Below are positions 8,599-16,400 of a DNA stretch of 64,000 bases, one piece after another. The position numbers and the translations under genes were made by a program. Location of the stretch: the NCBI GenBank assembly GCA_934131005.1, contig CAKOYV010000001.1, positions 124,001-188,000 of the forward strand, written 5' to 3'. Source of the stretch: an uncultured Bacilli bacterium. Lineage in GTDB: Bacteria; Bacillota_I; Bacilli_A; RF39; UBA660. Each line of letters begins with the position of its first letter. Positions within the stretch are counted from its first letter, which is position 1. The notes beneath the pieces are model-generated. The model was not told the origin of the DNA. It saw only the letters and a list, made by a program, of their open reading frames with translations, and did not search any database.

Positions 8599-9829
8599 TA
8601 ACAATCTCTCCCGTACAATTAATTCCAGCTATTAGACCAGTTGTCCAAGCAAAAGTCAAGTTATAACCACCACAATCTCCATCTACATCAACAACTTCCC
8701 CAGCTATATAAATACCAGGAACCTTCAAAGATTCCATTGTTAATGGATTAATATCTTCTAAACTAACTCCTCCTGAACAAACTTGAGCTTCATGAAAAGT
8801 ATTAGTTCCATTAATCTCTATTTCAAAATTAACAATAGCATTAATAAGCTTTCTTTTTTCATCCATATCAAGCTCATCATATTTTTTATCTTTACCAATC
8901 CCTACATACTTAATTAAAAAGTTAGATAGTTTATAATTCATAATATTATCTAGCAAATCGGTAACCTTTCTTCCTCTTAATTTCTTAGCATAACTATCCA
9001 AAAATTCTTCTAGCTCCGAAGCACAACTTACTAAATCAGCAACAAAATTTATTCTAACAAAAACACGATTTCCATTATCTAAATATCTAGCAGCATCTCC
9101 ACCAAGCTGCATCGCACATATACCACTTATTCCATATATTGTAAGTAAAATCTCCCCAACACAACTTCTAATAACTCTATCATCAACAACTAACGAAATA
9201 TTAGCATTACTTCTAATTCCAAGCCATCTTTTACATAACTTACTATCATCAATCCTAAGTTGTACCAACGCTGGTAACGGCTTAATAATTTTATGACCTA
9301 ACTTCGCTATAATATCATAGCCATTATTAACTGCATTCTTATAATAAGCATAACTACCAGTAGCCATTATAACTCTATCACAGCAATATCCACGCTTATC
9401 AGTATGAACAATAAACTTATCACCAGATGCTACTATATCACTTGCCCAAATATTATTAACAATCTTAACTCCTAAAATCTCACACTCTAACAACAAAGCA
9501 TTAACAATACTAACAGCCTGATTAGAAAAAGGATAATAATAACCATCCTTAACTCTAGGAACTACCCCAATAGAATCAAAGAAATCAAGTACCATCTTAT
9601 TACTTTTATCATTAATAATATTTTTTATATATAAATCTTCCCCGTTTGTATGATAATGACTAATATTTTGATCATCATTATAATAATTACATCTTCCATT
9701 TCCCGTAACCAAAAGTTTCTTACCACAATTCTTCTCTTTTTCTAAAACAATAACATTTCCTCCATGTCTTGCTGCCGTTATCGCACTAACTAATCCAGCA
9801 GCACCTCCACCTATTACAACAATATCCAT
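8591..9829 (-). CDS. BaiN/YhiN-family NAD(P)/FAD-dependent oxidoreductase
   Basis: An HI0933-type flavoprotein. It has the N-terminal FAD motif VVIGGGAAGLVSA (residues 4-16), the family block GKKLLVTGNGRCNYYND (about 37-53) and a C-terminal GEVVDVDGDCGGYNL segment that completes the FAD pocket. At 412 residues it is full length. The family includes BaiN, proposed to act on bile-acid intermediates, but most members are uncharacterised, so no substrate is assigned. ATG start with GGAGGGAAG upstream. It overlaps the following flavoprotein gene by eight bases and faces away from the plus-strand flavin reductase. Confidence 0.87.
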   Translation of the reverse strand: MDIVVIGGGAAGLVSAITAARHGGNVIVLEKEKNCGKKLLVTGNGRCNYYNDDQNISHYHTNGEDLYIKNIINDKSNKMVLDFFDSIGVVPRVKDGYYYPFSNQAVSIVNALLLECEILGVKIVNNIWASDIVASGDKFIVHTDKRGYCCDRVIMATGSYAYYKNAVNNGYDIIAKLGHKIIKPLPALVQLRIDDSKLCKRWLGIRSNANISLVVDDRVIRSCVGEILLTIYGISGICAMQLGGDAARYLDNGNRVFVRINFVADLVSCASELEEFLDSYAKKLRGRKVTDLLDNIMNYKLSNFLIKYVGIGKDKKYDELDMDEKRKLINAIVNFEIEINGTNTFHEAQVCSGGVSLEDINPLTMESLKVPGIYIAGEVVDVDGDCGGYNLTFAWTTGLIAGINCTGEIVND

Positions 9830-9877
9830 ATACTTCCCTCCAAACTAATATATATATAGTATATCATAAATAAGTCA

Positions 9878-9906
9878 TTGATTATTTTTAAAATTAATTT
9901 TATAAT
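9878..9906 (+). promoter_or_regulatory. Sigma-A-type promoter for flavin reductase gene
   Basis: TTGATT, a 17-base AT-rich spacer and a perfect TATAAT lie 36 bases before the plus-strand ATG. The region also divides the divergent BaiN-type gene from this one. Confidence 0.75.
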
Positions 9907-9942
9907 AGAAGATATAAAAATATAAAAGAAAGGTGTTAGTTT

Positions 9943-10437
9943 ATGAAAGAAATAAATCCTGATAATTTTGATTTTAATCCTTTTAATTTAAAAGAAAATT
10001 GGGCTCTACTTACAAGTGGAGATGAAAATAAAATAAATACAATGACTATATCTTGGGGAACATTTGGTTTTCTTTGGAATAAAAATATTGTAACCATCTA
10101 CGTAAGGCCTCAAAGATACACTAAAAAATTTATTGATAAAACCGGCTATTTTACTTTATCATTTTTTGATAATAAATATAAAAGTGAATTAACTCGTCTA
10201 GGTAGAGTTAGTGGGGCTAATATTGATAAGTTAAAAGACAGCCCTCTTTCTCCTTACATAGATGGAAATATAGTATCTTTTAAAGAAGCTAATATTATAA
10301 TAGTTGCTAAAACTTTATACGTATCAGAATTAAAAGAAAACGATTTTCTAGATTCTAATATCAAGAATATTAATTACCCAAACCAAGATTACAGTTATCA
10401 ATATATCGCTGAAATAGAGAAGATTTTAATCAAATAA
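9943..10437 (+). CDS. Flavin reductase-like FMN-binding split-barrel protein
   Basis: The 164-residue protein shows the flavin reductase pattern: WALLTSGDENKINTMTISWG (about 20-39), a central IYVRPQRYTKKFIDKTGYF segment (about 54-72) and a GRVSGANIDK block near residue 88. Such proteins bind FMN and either reduce flavin or act as small NAD(P)H:flavin enzymes. The start is ATG after GAAAGGTG. The gene is monocistronic, with its own promoter and a strong terminator overlapping its last codons. Its neighbours on both sides are redox proteins, but orientation suggests separate regulation. Confidence 0.85.
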   Translation: MKEINPDNFDFNPFNLKENWALLTSGDENKINTMTISWGTFGFLWNKNIVTIYVRPQRYTKKFIDKTGYFTLSFFDNKYKSELTRLGRVSGANIDKLKDSPLSPYIDGNIVSFKEANIIIVAKTLYVSELKENDFLDSNIKNINYPNQDYSYQYIAEIEKILIK

Positions 10438-10453
10438 TCTTCTCTATTTTTTA
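10412..10453. terminator. Terminator after flavin reductase gene
   Basis: A 13-14 bp inverted repeat (AAATAGAGAAGATT and its complement) overlaps the final codons and is followed by a T-run. It could also stop transcription arriving from the minus-strand fragment. Confidence 0.85.
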
Positions 10454-10457
10454 TATT

Positions 10458-10769
10458 CTAATTACTAGCTATAACATAAGGATTAGCCTTCGTCCCATTA
10501 CCTTCACTAATTAATGTATCTTTTTTCAAATTAATAACAGGCCTTACGCCAAGCCAATAACAATCTGTCCACCCATCATTATGCAACACTCCATCGGAAG
10601 CCACATTCCACATTACACTAGAAACCCTATAATTAGAAAAATAAGAAGGTGACATTGTCCAAAAAGTCTGACCCGTTATTAACCAATTAAGAGGATTGGC
10701 GGTCTTATCAGAAATTCCTGCCAAAAATGCCTCATCTACAGTTATTAAAGCAAAAAGTATCTTATAAAA
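10458..10769 (-). pseudogene. C-terminal fragment of a large surface-protein gene
   Basis: The frame reads LITVDEAFLAG, then TFWTMSPSYFSN, GVRPVINLK and GNGTKANPYVI. Each block aligns with the C-terminus of the intact surface protein at 61-63 kb (LLTADEMMLAG, NYYGMSPNDFSD, GVRPAISLK, GDGTSSNPYTI). Only about 100 residues remain. Upstream the frame is closed by TAA and there is no ribosome site, so it is a relic and not a short gene. It lies between two terminators, silent in both directions. It could be left from a recombined or deleted paralogue. Confidence 0.7.
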
Positions 10770-10806
10770 TTATTGCTACATCTGCTTCTATTTCTGCCCT
10801 AGACGT

Positions 10807-10856
10807 AAAAAAGATAGAAAACTCCATGCAAAGTGGAGACTAACTCTATCTTTTTT
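10807..10856 (-). terminator. Terminator after hydrogenase gene
   Basis: An outer stem AAAAAAGATAGA/TCTATCTTTTTT encloses an inner CTCCA/TGGAG hairpin, with T-runs on both strands. It lies just past the hydrogenase stop. Confidence 0.75.
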
Positions 10857-10888
10857 ATTTATAACAAATTTAAGTTTCATAATATTCA

Positions 10889-12340
10889 TTACTTAATCAA
10901 ATCTGATTTATCTTCATATTTAGTATGTAACAATTCATGAGCTACATTACTAAGAGGACTCTCTAAAAACTCAGCATATAACTTTTTAATCTCTGGATTT
11001 TCATAACTGCACCTAATTTTTTGTGCTTTATCCCTATTATAAAGTGCCTTCATTCTCTTTTCTTTTATTTCTTTCTCATGATAAATTTCTATCTTAGGTT
11101 GACCTCCACCACCTATACAGCCACCCTGACAATTCATAACCTCAACAAAATGATATTTTCTCTTACCATCTCTAATCTCATCTAATATCCTACGAGCTTT
11201 TCCTATTCCATGAATAACACAAACATCAATTTTCTCATTTCCAATATTAATAGAAGCCTCTTTAACATTATCATAACCTCTAACACTATTAAAATCCAAT
11301 TTATCTATATCTAAATTTTTACCTGTAATCAAATAATAAGCCGTTCTAAGAGCTGCTTCCATTACACCACCAGTACTACCAAAAATAACACCAGCACCAC
11401 TGCCCTCTCCAAACATAGAATCAAAATCACTATCTGGAATATCTTCATACTTAATTTTTTTCTCTTTAATAACATCTATTAACTCATTAAGAGTAATAAC
11501 CAAATTAGTTCCTCTAATCTCATCTCTTTTGATTTCGTACTTCTTTGCTGTACAAGGAGTAATTGCTACAGTATACATATTATCTTCATCTATATTCTTA
11601 AACTTAGTAAAATACTTACTAATAACACTCCCCATCATGGCAATTGGACTCTTACAAGTAGAAATATTAGATAAAAGACTTGGATAAAACTGCTCTGCAT
11701 ACTTAACCCAAGCAGGGCAACAACTAGTAAACATTGGCAAATTAGAATTATTATTAATTCTCATAACTAACTCGCTAGCTTCTTCCATAATAGTCAAATC
11801 AGCTCCAAAAGTAGTATCAAAAACATAATCAAATCCTAACATTCTAAGCAAACCAACAACTTTTTTCTGTTCAAAAGAACCATATTCAAGCCCAAATATT
11901 TCCCCTAAAGAAACTCTAACTGCAGGAGATATATAAGCAATACACACTTTTTTATTTAAATGTGCTTCCTCAAATAAAGAAAATTCATATCTAGCACTAA
12001 GCGCCTTCGTCGGACAAGTTTGAATACATTGACCACAGCTAACACAAAGTTCACTATTACTATCAAACTGCATTCCCTCACGAATAACACAAGTCTGTGT
12101 ACAAATTCCACAATTAACACATAAATCATTATTTCGAACAACCCCCTTATTATCAAGAGATATTTTAACCGCATTAGAAGGTGTCATATCACTAGATGAA
12201 TTATCACTAACAGAAGAAAATAAATTTATTGTAGCACCACACATAGGACAAGTCCACTCACTAGATAATTTATCAAATTTAATATCTTCCCTATCTTCAT
12301 CATAAACATAACCACAAATCATACATTTATATTTACTCAT
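10889..12340 (-). CDS. [FeFe] hydrogenase with N-terminal rubredoxin-like domain
   Basis: Iron-only hydrogenase that makes or uses H2. Domains in order: a rubredoxin-like knuckle (CMICGYVYDE to WTCPMCGA, residues 5-38), two [4Fe-4S] ferredoxin motifs (CVNCGICTQTC and CVSCGQCIQTCP, about 72-115), then the H-cluster domain. H-cluster motifs are TSCCPAW (about 212), TPCTAKKYE (about 265) and MNCQGGCIGGGGQP (about 410), followed by the small-subunit-type C-terminal helices. All cluster cysteines are visible. No signal peptide, so cytoplasmic. The fused rubredoxin and the rubrerythrin gene directly upstream suggest a link between H2 metabolism and peroxide or oxygen protection. Maturases HydE, HydF and HydG are not in the window. 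ATG start after AAGGA. Confidence 0.93.
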   Translation of the reverse strand: MSKYKCMICGYVYDEDREDIKFDKLSSEWTCPMCGATINLFSSVSDNSSSDMTPSNAVKISLDNKGVVRNNDLCVNCGICTQTCVIREGMQFDSNSELCVSCGQCIQTCPTKALSARYEFSLFEEAHLNKKVCIAYISPAVRVSLGEIFGLEYGSFEQKKVVGLLRMLGFDYVFDTTFGADLTIMEEASELVMRINNNSNLPMFTSCCPAWVKYAEQFYPSLLSNISTCKSPIAMMGSVISKYFTKFKNIDEDNMYTVAITPCTAKKYEIKRDEIRGTNLVITLNELIDVIKEKKIKYEDIPDSDFDSMFGEGSGAGVIFGSTGGVMEAALRTAYYLITGKNLDIDKLDFNSVRGYDNVKEASINIGNEKIDVCVIHGIGKARRILDEIRDGKRKYHFVEVMNCQGGCIGGGGQPKIEIYHEKEIKEKRMKALYNRDKAQKIRCSYENPEIKKLYAEFLESPLSNVAHELLHTKYEDKSDLIK

Positions 12341-12361
12341 ATCACTAATTCCTTACTATTT

Positions 12362-12392
12362 AACAAAAGAGTTCCTAAGAAAAGAACTCTTT
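12362..12392 (-). terminator. Terminator between rubrerythrin and hydrogenase genes
   Basis: A 9-bp perfect stem (AAAGAGTTC with GAACTCTTT) with a short T-tract on the minus strand follows the rubrerythrin stop. The tail is short, so partial read-through into the hydrogenase gene is possible. Confidence 0.65.
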
Positions 12393-12401
12393 ATTATAAT
12401 C

Positions 12402-12941
12402 TTAATAATTTTCACTCTTAATCTCAAAGAAACTTTGAGGATGAGAACATATAGGACAAACCTTAGGAGCTTCCTTACCAATAACCACATGGCCACAATT
12501 ACGACAAATCCAAATCTTTTCTCCATCCTTAGAAAATACTAAACCATTCTCAACATTATCAAGTAATTTTCTATATCTTTCTTCATGCTCTTTTTCTATT
12601 TTAGCAACTCCCTCAAAAAGAAATGCTAATCTATCAAATCCTTCTTCACGAGCTGTCTTAGCAAACTCTGCATACATATCAGTCCATTCATAATTTTCTC
12701 CCTCAGCAGCTGCTAGTAAATTACCCATAGTAGAAGGAATTTCTCCACCATTTAATTCTTTAAACCATAACTTAGCATGTTCTTTTTCATTATTAGCAGT
12801 CTCTTCAAAAATAGCTGCTATTTGCTCATAGCCATCCTTTTTAGCTTTTGAAGCAAAATAAGTATACTTATTTCTAGCTTGACTCTCACCAGCAAAGGCA
12901 GTCATTAAATTTTGATACGTTTTACTATCTTTAAGTTCCAT
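12402..12941 (-). CDS. rbr: Rubrerythrin
   Basis: Non-haem diiron peroxidase that reduces H2O2 in anaerobes. The ferritin-like four-helix domain carries the diiron ligands in FAGESQARNKY (about 16-26), EETANNEKEHAKL (about 46-58), EFAKTAREEGF and KIEKEHEERY (about 110-119). The C-terminal rubredoxin domain has CRNCGHV and CPICSHP (about 147-170). The 179-residue length is normal. ATG is chosen over the TTG codon before it because AGAGG lies eight bases upstream. It has its own strong promoter and is followed by the hydrogenase with a rubredoxin domain, a plausible electron partner. Confidence 0.96.
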   Translation of the reverse strand: MELKDSKTYQNLMTAFAGESQARNKYTYFASKAKKDGYEQIAAIFEETANNEKEHAKLWFKELNGGEIPSTMGNLLAAAEGENYEWTDMYAEFAKTAREEGFDRLAFLFEGVAKIEKEHEERYRKLLDNVENGLVFSKDGEKIWICRNCGHVVIGKEAPKVCPICSHPQSFFEIKSENY

Positions 12942-12977
12942 CAATATTACCTCTTTTCTTAATTAAAATACTCCTTA

Positions 12978-13006
12978 ATTATAACAAATAAGATTTAAAA
13001 AAGCAA
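12978..13006 (-). promoter_or_regulatory. Sigma-A-type promoter for rubrerythrin
   Basis: TTGCTT, 17 bases, TATAAT on the minus strand. The -35 hexamer is also the 3' arm of the cotE terminator hairpin, a compact overlap of two signals. Confidence 0.65.
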
Positions 13007-13018
13007 CCATCATTGCTT
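12997..13018 (-). terminator. Terminator of cotE
   Basis: AAGCAA/TTGCTT stem with a six-base loop and a T-run on the minus strand; the cotE stop codon lies within the hairpin. Confidence 0.7.
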
Positions 13019-13573
13019 TTTATCTTCAGCTTTTTCATCTGTTTTTATATAATCATCTCGAACACTATTATCTATCTCATTAGAAACTTCATCATCATAA
13101 CTAACATCATCTATTACATCCCATGGATCTTCATCTTCTTCAACAGCAACTTTAACCTTTGTATCTCCAACTATTTCTACTCCTAATTCTTTTTCAATTT
13201 CAATCGAAATACTCTTACCATCTTCATGTGCTTTAATACAATTAGGTTGTTTCAAACTTCTAACTATTATATCTTTACTAGAAGTTGAACTAGATTCCCT
13301 CTGCCTTACCATCACAGCTTCTGAATATTTAATTTTCTTTGTAATAACAGTAGTCTTAGTATCATTATTATAAGAATACCAAATATTAACATCAAAACTA
13401 CCATCTATTATAATCTTTCCTCCAACATCACTTCCTTTAAATTTATGATTAATAACCCAACATCCTAAAACAGTACTAGGCTCCTGCTCTGTATCCAAAA
13501 CATATGTATTTTTATAATATTTTTTACCTTTACCAATTATCGCTTTCGTAACTATTTCTTTATACGCAGCCAA
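13010..13573 (-). CDS. cotE: Outer spore coat morphogenetic protein CotE
   Basis: CotE builds the outer coat of Bacillus spores. The order of conserved blocks matches: YKEIVTKAIIGKGKK at the N-terminus, STVLGCWVINHKF (about 33-45), a DVNIWYSYNNDTKT block (about 61-74), then QPNCIKAH, and GDTKVKVAVEEDEDPW before an acidic tail. Length is close to the Bacillus protein (about 181). The longest frame begins at a GTG inside the ribosome site; a TTG eight bases after AGAGGGG gives MAAYKEIVTK, which matches the CotE start, and is used here. The gene is monocistronic. No clear sporulation-sigma promoter could be fixed in the 190 AT-rich bases upstream. Confidence 0.93.
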   Translation of the reverse strand: MAAYKEIVTKAIIGKGKKYYKNTYVLDTEQEPSTVLGCWVINHKFKGSDVGGKIIIDGSFDVNIWYSYNNDTKTTVITKKIKYSEAVMVRQRESSSTSSKDIIVRSLKQPNCIKAHEDGKSISIEIEKELGVEIVGDTKVKVAVEEDEDPWDVIDDVSYDDEVSNEIDNSVRDDYIKTDEKAEDKKQ

Positions 13574-13763
13574 GATAATCACCCCTCTAATTTAATTTAT
13601 GATGATCATCCCAAAAAAGTACTATAAAAATTATATATATACACTTTAACAAAAAAATATAGATATAAAAGCATAAACCAAAATTTTAAATTATGCTAAT
13701 ATATCTATTACTCTTAATTTATATACTATCAAGCTATTAATTATAAAATCTATACTAAAGCCC

Positions 13764-14582
13764 TCAATAATCCCTTTTCTTAATTAATTTCAAAACATCA
13801 TATCTCATATAACTATATTCATCAACCCCCACATCATAATCATCCAAATTATTCCATAACAAATCATTATCTATGATATCATCAACAGATACTCCAAAAG
13901 TTTTATATACTCTTTCAACGGGATATGAAAATTTAATAACCCCTTTATTTAATAGACTTGTAAGTTTTTGTTTAAATTTAACATATTCAACTATCAACCT
14001 CATCTTAACTATATCTACATCACTATAACCATAACCATTATTAATACAATCCGTCAAAATTAAATTTATTTTTTCCATAAACTCAATACTAAGCTTTTTA
14101 TTTTTAATAATATATGCCAAAAGTTGTAATCTTTTTTCAACCATATCATATCTTTTATAAAAAATATTTCCATCATCTTCTATTCCACTAAATCCATACA
14201 TCCATTCATCTATCATACTGTAAGTACAATTATCATCATTTGACCTAATTTCAACTAAAACATCATAGTGATAAAGTAAATACTCCATTAAATCTAATGC
14301 TAAATTTTGTGGATTAGTAGAAAGTACTCCAAATAAATTTTTTTGATAGCAAATTCTTCTATTATCATGCATTTTATAAAAATTAAACATTTGATTTAAA
14401 TCTAATTTATTTTTTAACTTACAATCTACAACACCAACATCCGTCAAAATTAAAAGTTTTAAACATTTAAGTGCCTCGGGACGACTATCACCCGCAAGCA
14501 TCACAGCAACTTTCTCATATCCTACATCGTTATAAAAAACTCCATTCAAAAGTTGCAAACTTCTTTTTGTATAATCATTCAA
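13764..14582 (-). CDS. Hypothetical protein, paralogue of the gene at 15343
   Basis: Not recognised. The 272-residue protein is helical and soluble. It is clearly related to the protein two genes upstream: LVLSTNPQNLALDLMEYL-type blocks (TNPQNLALD against INPQNYALE), NIFYKRYDM (identical) and the C-terminal VLKLIKKRDY against IPRLIKERKI. The repeated-helix look may indicate an interaction scaffold. Start is TTG five bases after AAGGGTGA. The pair brackets a third unknown gene, and the same block lies between cotE and an accessory region, so it may be a locally duplicated, lineage-specific family. Confidence 0.65.
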   Translation of the reverse strand: MNDYTKRSLQLLNGVFYNDVGYEKVAVMLAGDSRPEALKCLKLLILTDVGVVDCKLKNKLDLNQMFNFYKMHDNRRICYQKNLFGVLSTNPQNLALDLMEYLLYHYDVLVEIRSNDDNCTYSMIDEWMYGFSGIEDDGNIFYKRYDMVEKRLQLLAYIIKNKKLSIEFMEKINLILTDCINNGYGYSDVDIVKMRLIVEYVKFKQKLTSLLNKGVIKFSYPVERVYKTFGVSVDDIIDNDLLWNNLDDYDVGVDEYSYMRYDVLKLIKKRDY

Positions 14583-14621
14583 TCAAATCACCCTTATTCA
14601 AAAAAACTAGTAACAAATATA

Positions 14622-15098
14622 CTAGCGTCTTCTTGCTCCACTTTTCCATTCACCAATAAATTGTGAAGCATAAATATCCTCAACATCAACAAAATCTGTT
14701 ACTTTTTTATCACAAAGTTCTTCTTCCAACATTACAATTCCTTTATCAACAGTATCAACAAGCATATCCTTAAATACTTCTCCTCCCCAAGAAAGAGTTA
14801 CCTTAATTTTATCTTCATTAAATTTAGAAAAATTAATAACAAAACCATTTCCTAAAAAAGAATCTAAATTTATATCTTGCATCAATTCTTTATGATTTTT
14901 ATTGTTTGAAAGAAATGCTAATGAATTTAATAATCCTCTACCATTAGCAAACTCTAAAATTTCTTCTTTCTTTGTTTTTTTATTATATTTAGTAACAAAT
15001 GTATCAACCTCTGTTCTTTTATCAAATTTACACAAAGATTTAACATTACATCCCATTTTTATAATTTTATCTAAACTACTAAATCTCTCTTGTTCCAT
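14622..15098 (-). CDS. Hypothetical protein between two paralogues
   Basis: Not recognised. The product is 158 residues without signal peptide or membrane segment. The N-terminal half is Lys-rich; the second half holds DSFLGNGFVINFSKF and a VTLSWGGEVFKDML segment that looks like beta structure. It ends with a basic GEWKSGARRR tail. The longest frame starts 12 codons earlier, but ATG with GGGGGAGA seven bases upstream is the clear start. It sits between the members of a duplicated gene pair in the same orientation and may work with them. Confidence 0.65.
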   Translation of the reverse strand: MEQERFSSLDKIIKMGCNVKSLCKFDKRTEVDTFVTKYNKKTKKEEILEFANGRGLLNSLAFLSNNKNHKELMQDINLDSFLGNGFVINFSKFNEDKIKVTLSWGGEVFKDMLVDTVDKGIVMLEEELCDKKVTDFVDVEDIYASQFIGEWKSGARRR

Positions 15099-15200
15099 AT
15101 TTATCTCCCCCTTAGAACGAGTAATATAATACACTAACCATTAACAAAAGTCAAGCATAATTACCAAAATAGTCTTCAATCAAAGCAATAAATACATACG

Positions 15201-15359
15201 TTAATTTCTTTTAATTAACCTCTTTCTTTTGCCATTATCAACAAGCAAATTATCCCATAATGCTCTAATAGCACGTACATTAATTTTCTCACCTGAATTG
15301 CAAATCTCACTAGGATCAACAAAATAGCCATCTAATAATTCACTAAATTTTCCTCTCTT
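15201..15359 (-). pseudogene. Coding-like remnant without a start codon
   Basis: Downstream of the 15343 gene, the +1 frame stays open and reads SELLDGYFVDPSEI, then VRAIRALWDNLL and ends GKRKRLIKRN. Composition looks coding, but there is no usable start codon or ribosome site and the frame is closed by TAA above. It may be the tail of a lost paralogue or of a gene reached only by frameshift. Low confidence. Confidence 0.3.
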
Positions 15360-16125
15360 TTATTAACCTAGGAATTTCATATTCAATATAACTTACCTGA
15401 TCATAAGACAATCTATAATCTTCTAATAATTCTTTTTTTGCTCTCCTTTTAATAGTAATTTCATCATCTTGCGAAGAATAAAGACTACCTCCAGATAATC
15501 CTTTAAATGACTTATCATTCATAATACCTTCTAATTTACAAATATATTTTTGAATATCAATAAAATATTTTATTTTCCATAATTGTTCTTTTGAAAAAGC
15601 ATGAGAATTTTCTAATAAATATTTATATTGATTTCTAACTCTATTTACTTGATTCTTACTCAAAAGTCTATTACTTACTAAATAATCAATAATCTCTAAT
15701 TTATAATCAATCATATCATATCTCTTATAAAATATATTTTCACAATCATCATCAATATTTATAAAAGAATTAAGCCATAAATCTATAATAGATTCTCCTG
15801 TTAAATATGTAAAATTATATTTAACATCATAATTTTTAACAATATAATCAAATATTTCCAAAGCATAGTTTTGAGGATTAATAGCCAAACAACTAACAAT
15901 ATTTTCTTTTTGTTGAACACCTCTATAAATATAACTACACAAAAAATTTACATCTACTTCCTTAAGCAATTTGCCACTTTTATCTAAAAGCAACAATAAT
16001 TTTAAAGTTTTCAATGCATCTATATCCCTCTCTTCTGCTAAATAAACACCTAGTTTATTATAATTTTTCAAATCCTTAGTTACATTATTAAAAATCGTTA
16101 TTGCATTTTTAACTCCTTCAGTCAT
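15343..16125 (-). CDS. Hypothetical protein, paralogue of the gene at 13764
   Basis: Not recognised. The 260-residue product is helical and soluble. It shares with its paralogue LAINPQNYALEIFDYI, NIFYKRYDMIDYKLE and the ending IPRLIKERKI. The longest frame adds 54 residues at the N-terminus, but that extension is basic and unlike the paralogue. The ATG of MTEGVKNAI follows GGAGGAGAG and is chosen. It is the first gene of the three-gene group running toward cotE. Function unknown; the duplication suggests a role under diversifying or dosage pressure. Confidence 0.65.
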   Translation of the reverse strand: MTEGVKNAITIFNNVTKDLKNYNKLGVYLAEERDIDALKTLKLLLLLDKSGKLLKEVDVNFLCSYIYRGVQQKENIVSCLAINPQNYALEIFDYIVKNYDVKYNFTYLTGESIIDLWLNSFINIDDDCENIFYKRYDMIDYKLEIIDYLVSNRLLSKNQVNRVRNQYKYLLENSHAFSKEQLWKIKYFIDIQKYICKLEGIMNDKSFKGLSGGSLYSSQDDEITIKRRAKKELLEDYRLSYDQVSYIEYEIPRLIKERKI

Positions 16126-16369
16126 ATCTCTCCTCCTATAATCTCTAACTAGATTTTTTAAATTCAATGGTTCATTTTTATTTTTCACAAAAACATACTT
16201 AAATTTTTTTATAAAAAAACGAACTATACAAGTCCGATTGTAATCAATTTGGTGCGAATGACGAAGTAGTTTACAACTCTTTCGCATAAAAACGATTGAT
16301 TTATATCAATCATTATATTCATTTTACCATAAATAAGAAAAATTAAAAGTACTTTATTAAATTTTGTTA

Positions 16370-16398
16370 AAAAAAGAAAATACTTCAAACGAAGTATT
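16370..16398 (-). terminator. Terminator after SGNH-like gene 1
   Basis: AATACTTC pairs with GAAGTATT around a four-base loop and is followed by TTCTTTTTTT on the minus strand, a few bases past the stop. Confidence 0.85.
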
Positions 16399-16400
16399 AA

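Noticed and set aside
13590..13760. Sporulation sigma-factor promoter upstream of cotE (CATAATTTA as a SigK-like -10)
   Set aside because: The AT-rich sequence gives several chance matches and no -35 at the right distance is convincing.
15340..15346. Programmed +1 frameshift joining the 15343 gene to the following open frame
   Set aside because: No slippery codon at the stop, and the paralogue ends at the same place without an extension.
15343..16287. Longer form of the 15343 gene with a 54-residue basic N-terminal extension
   Set aside because: GGAGGAGAG directly before the internal ATG and agreement with the paralogue support the shorter form.
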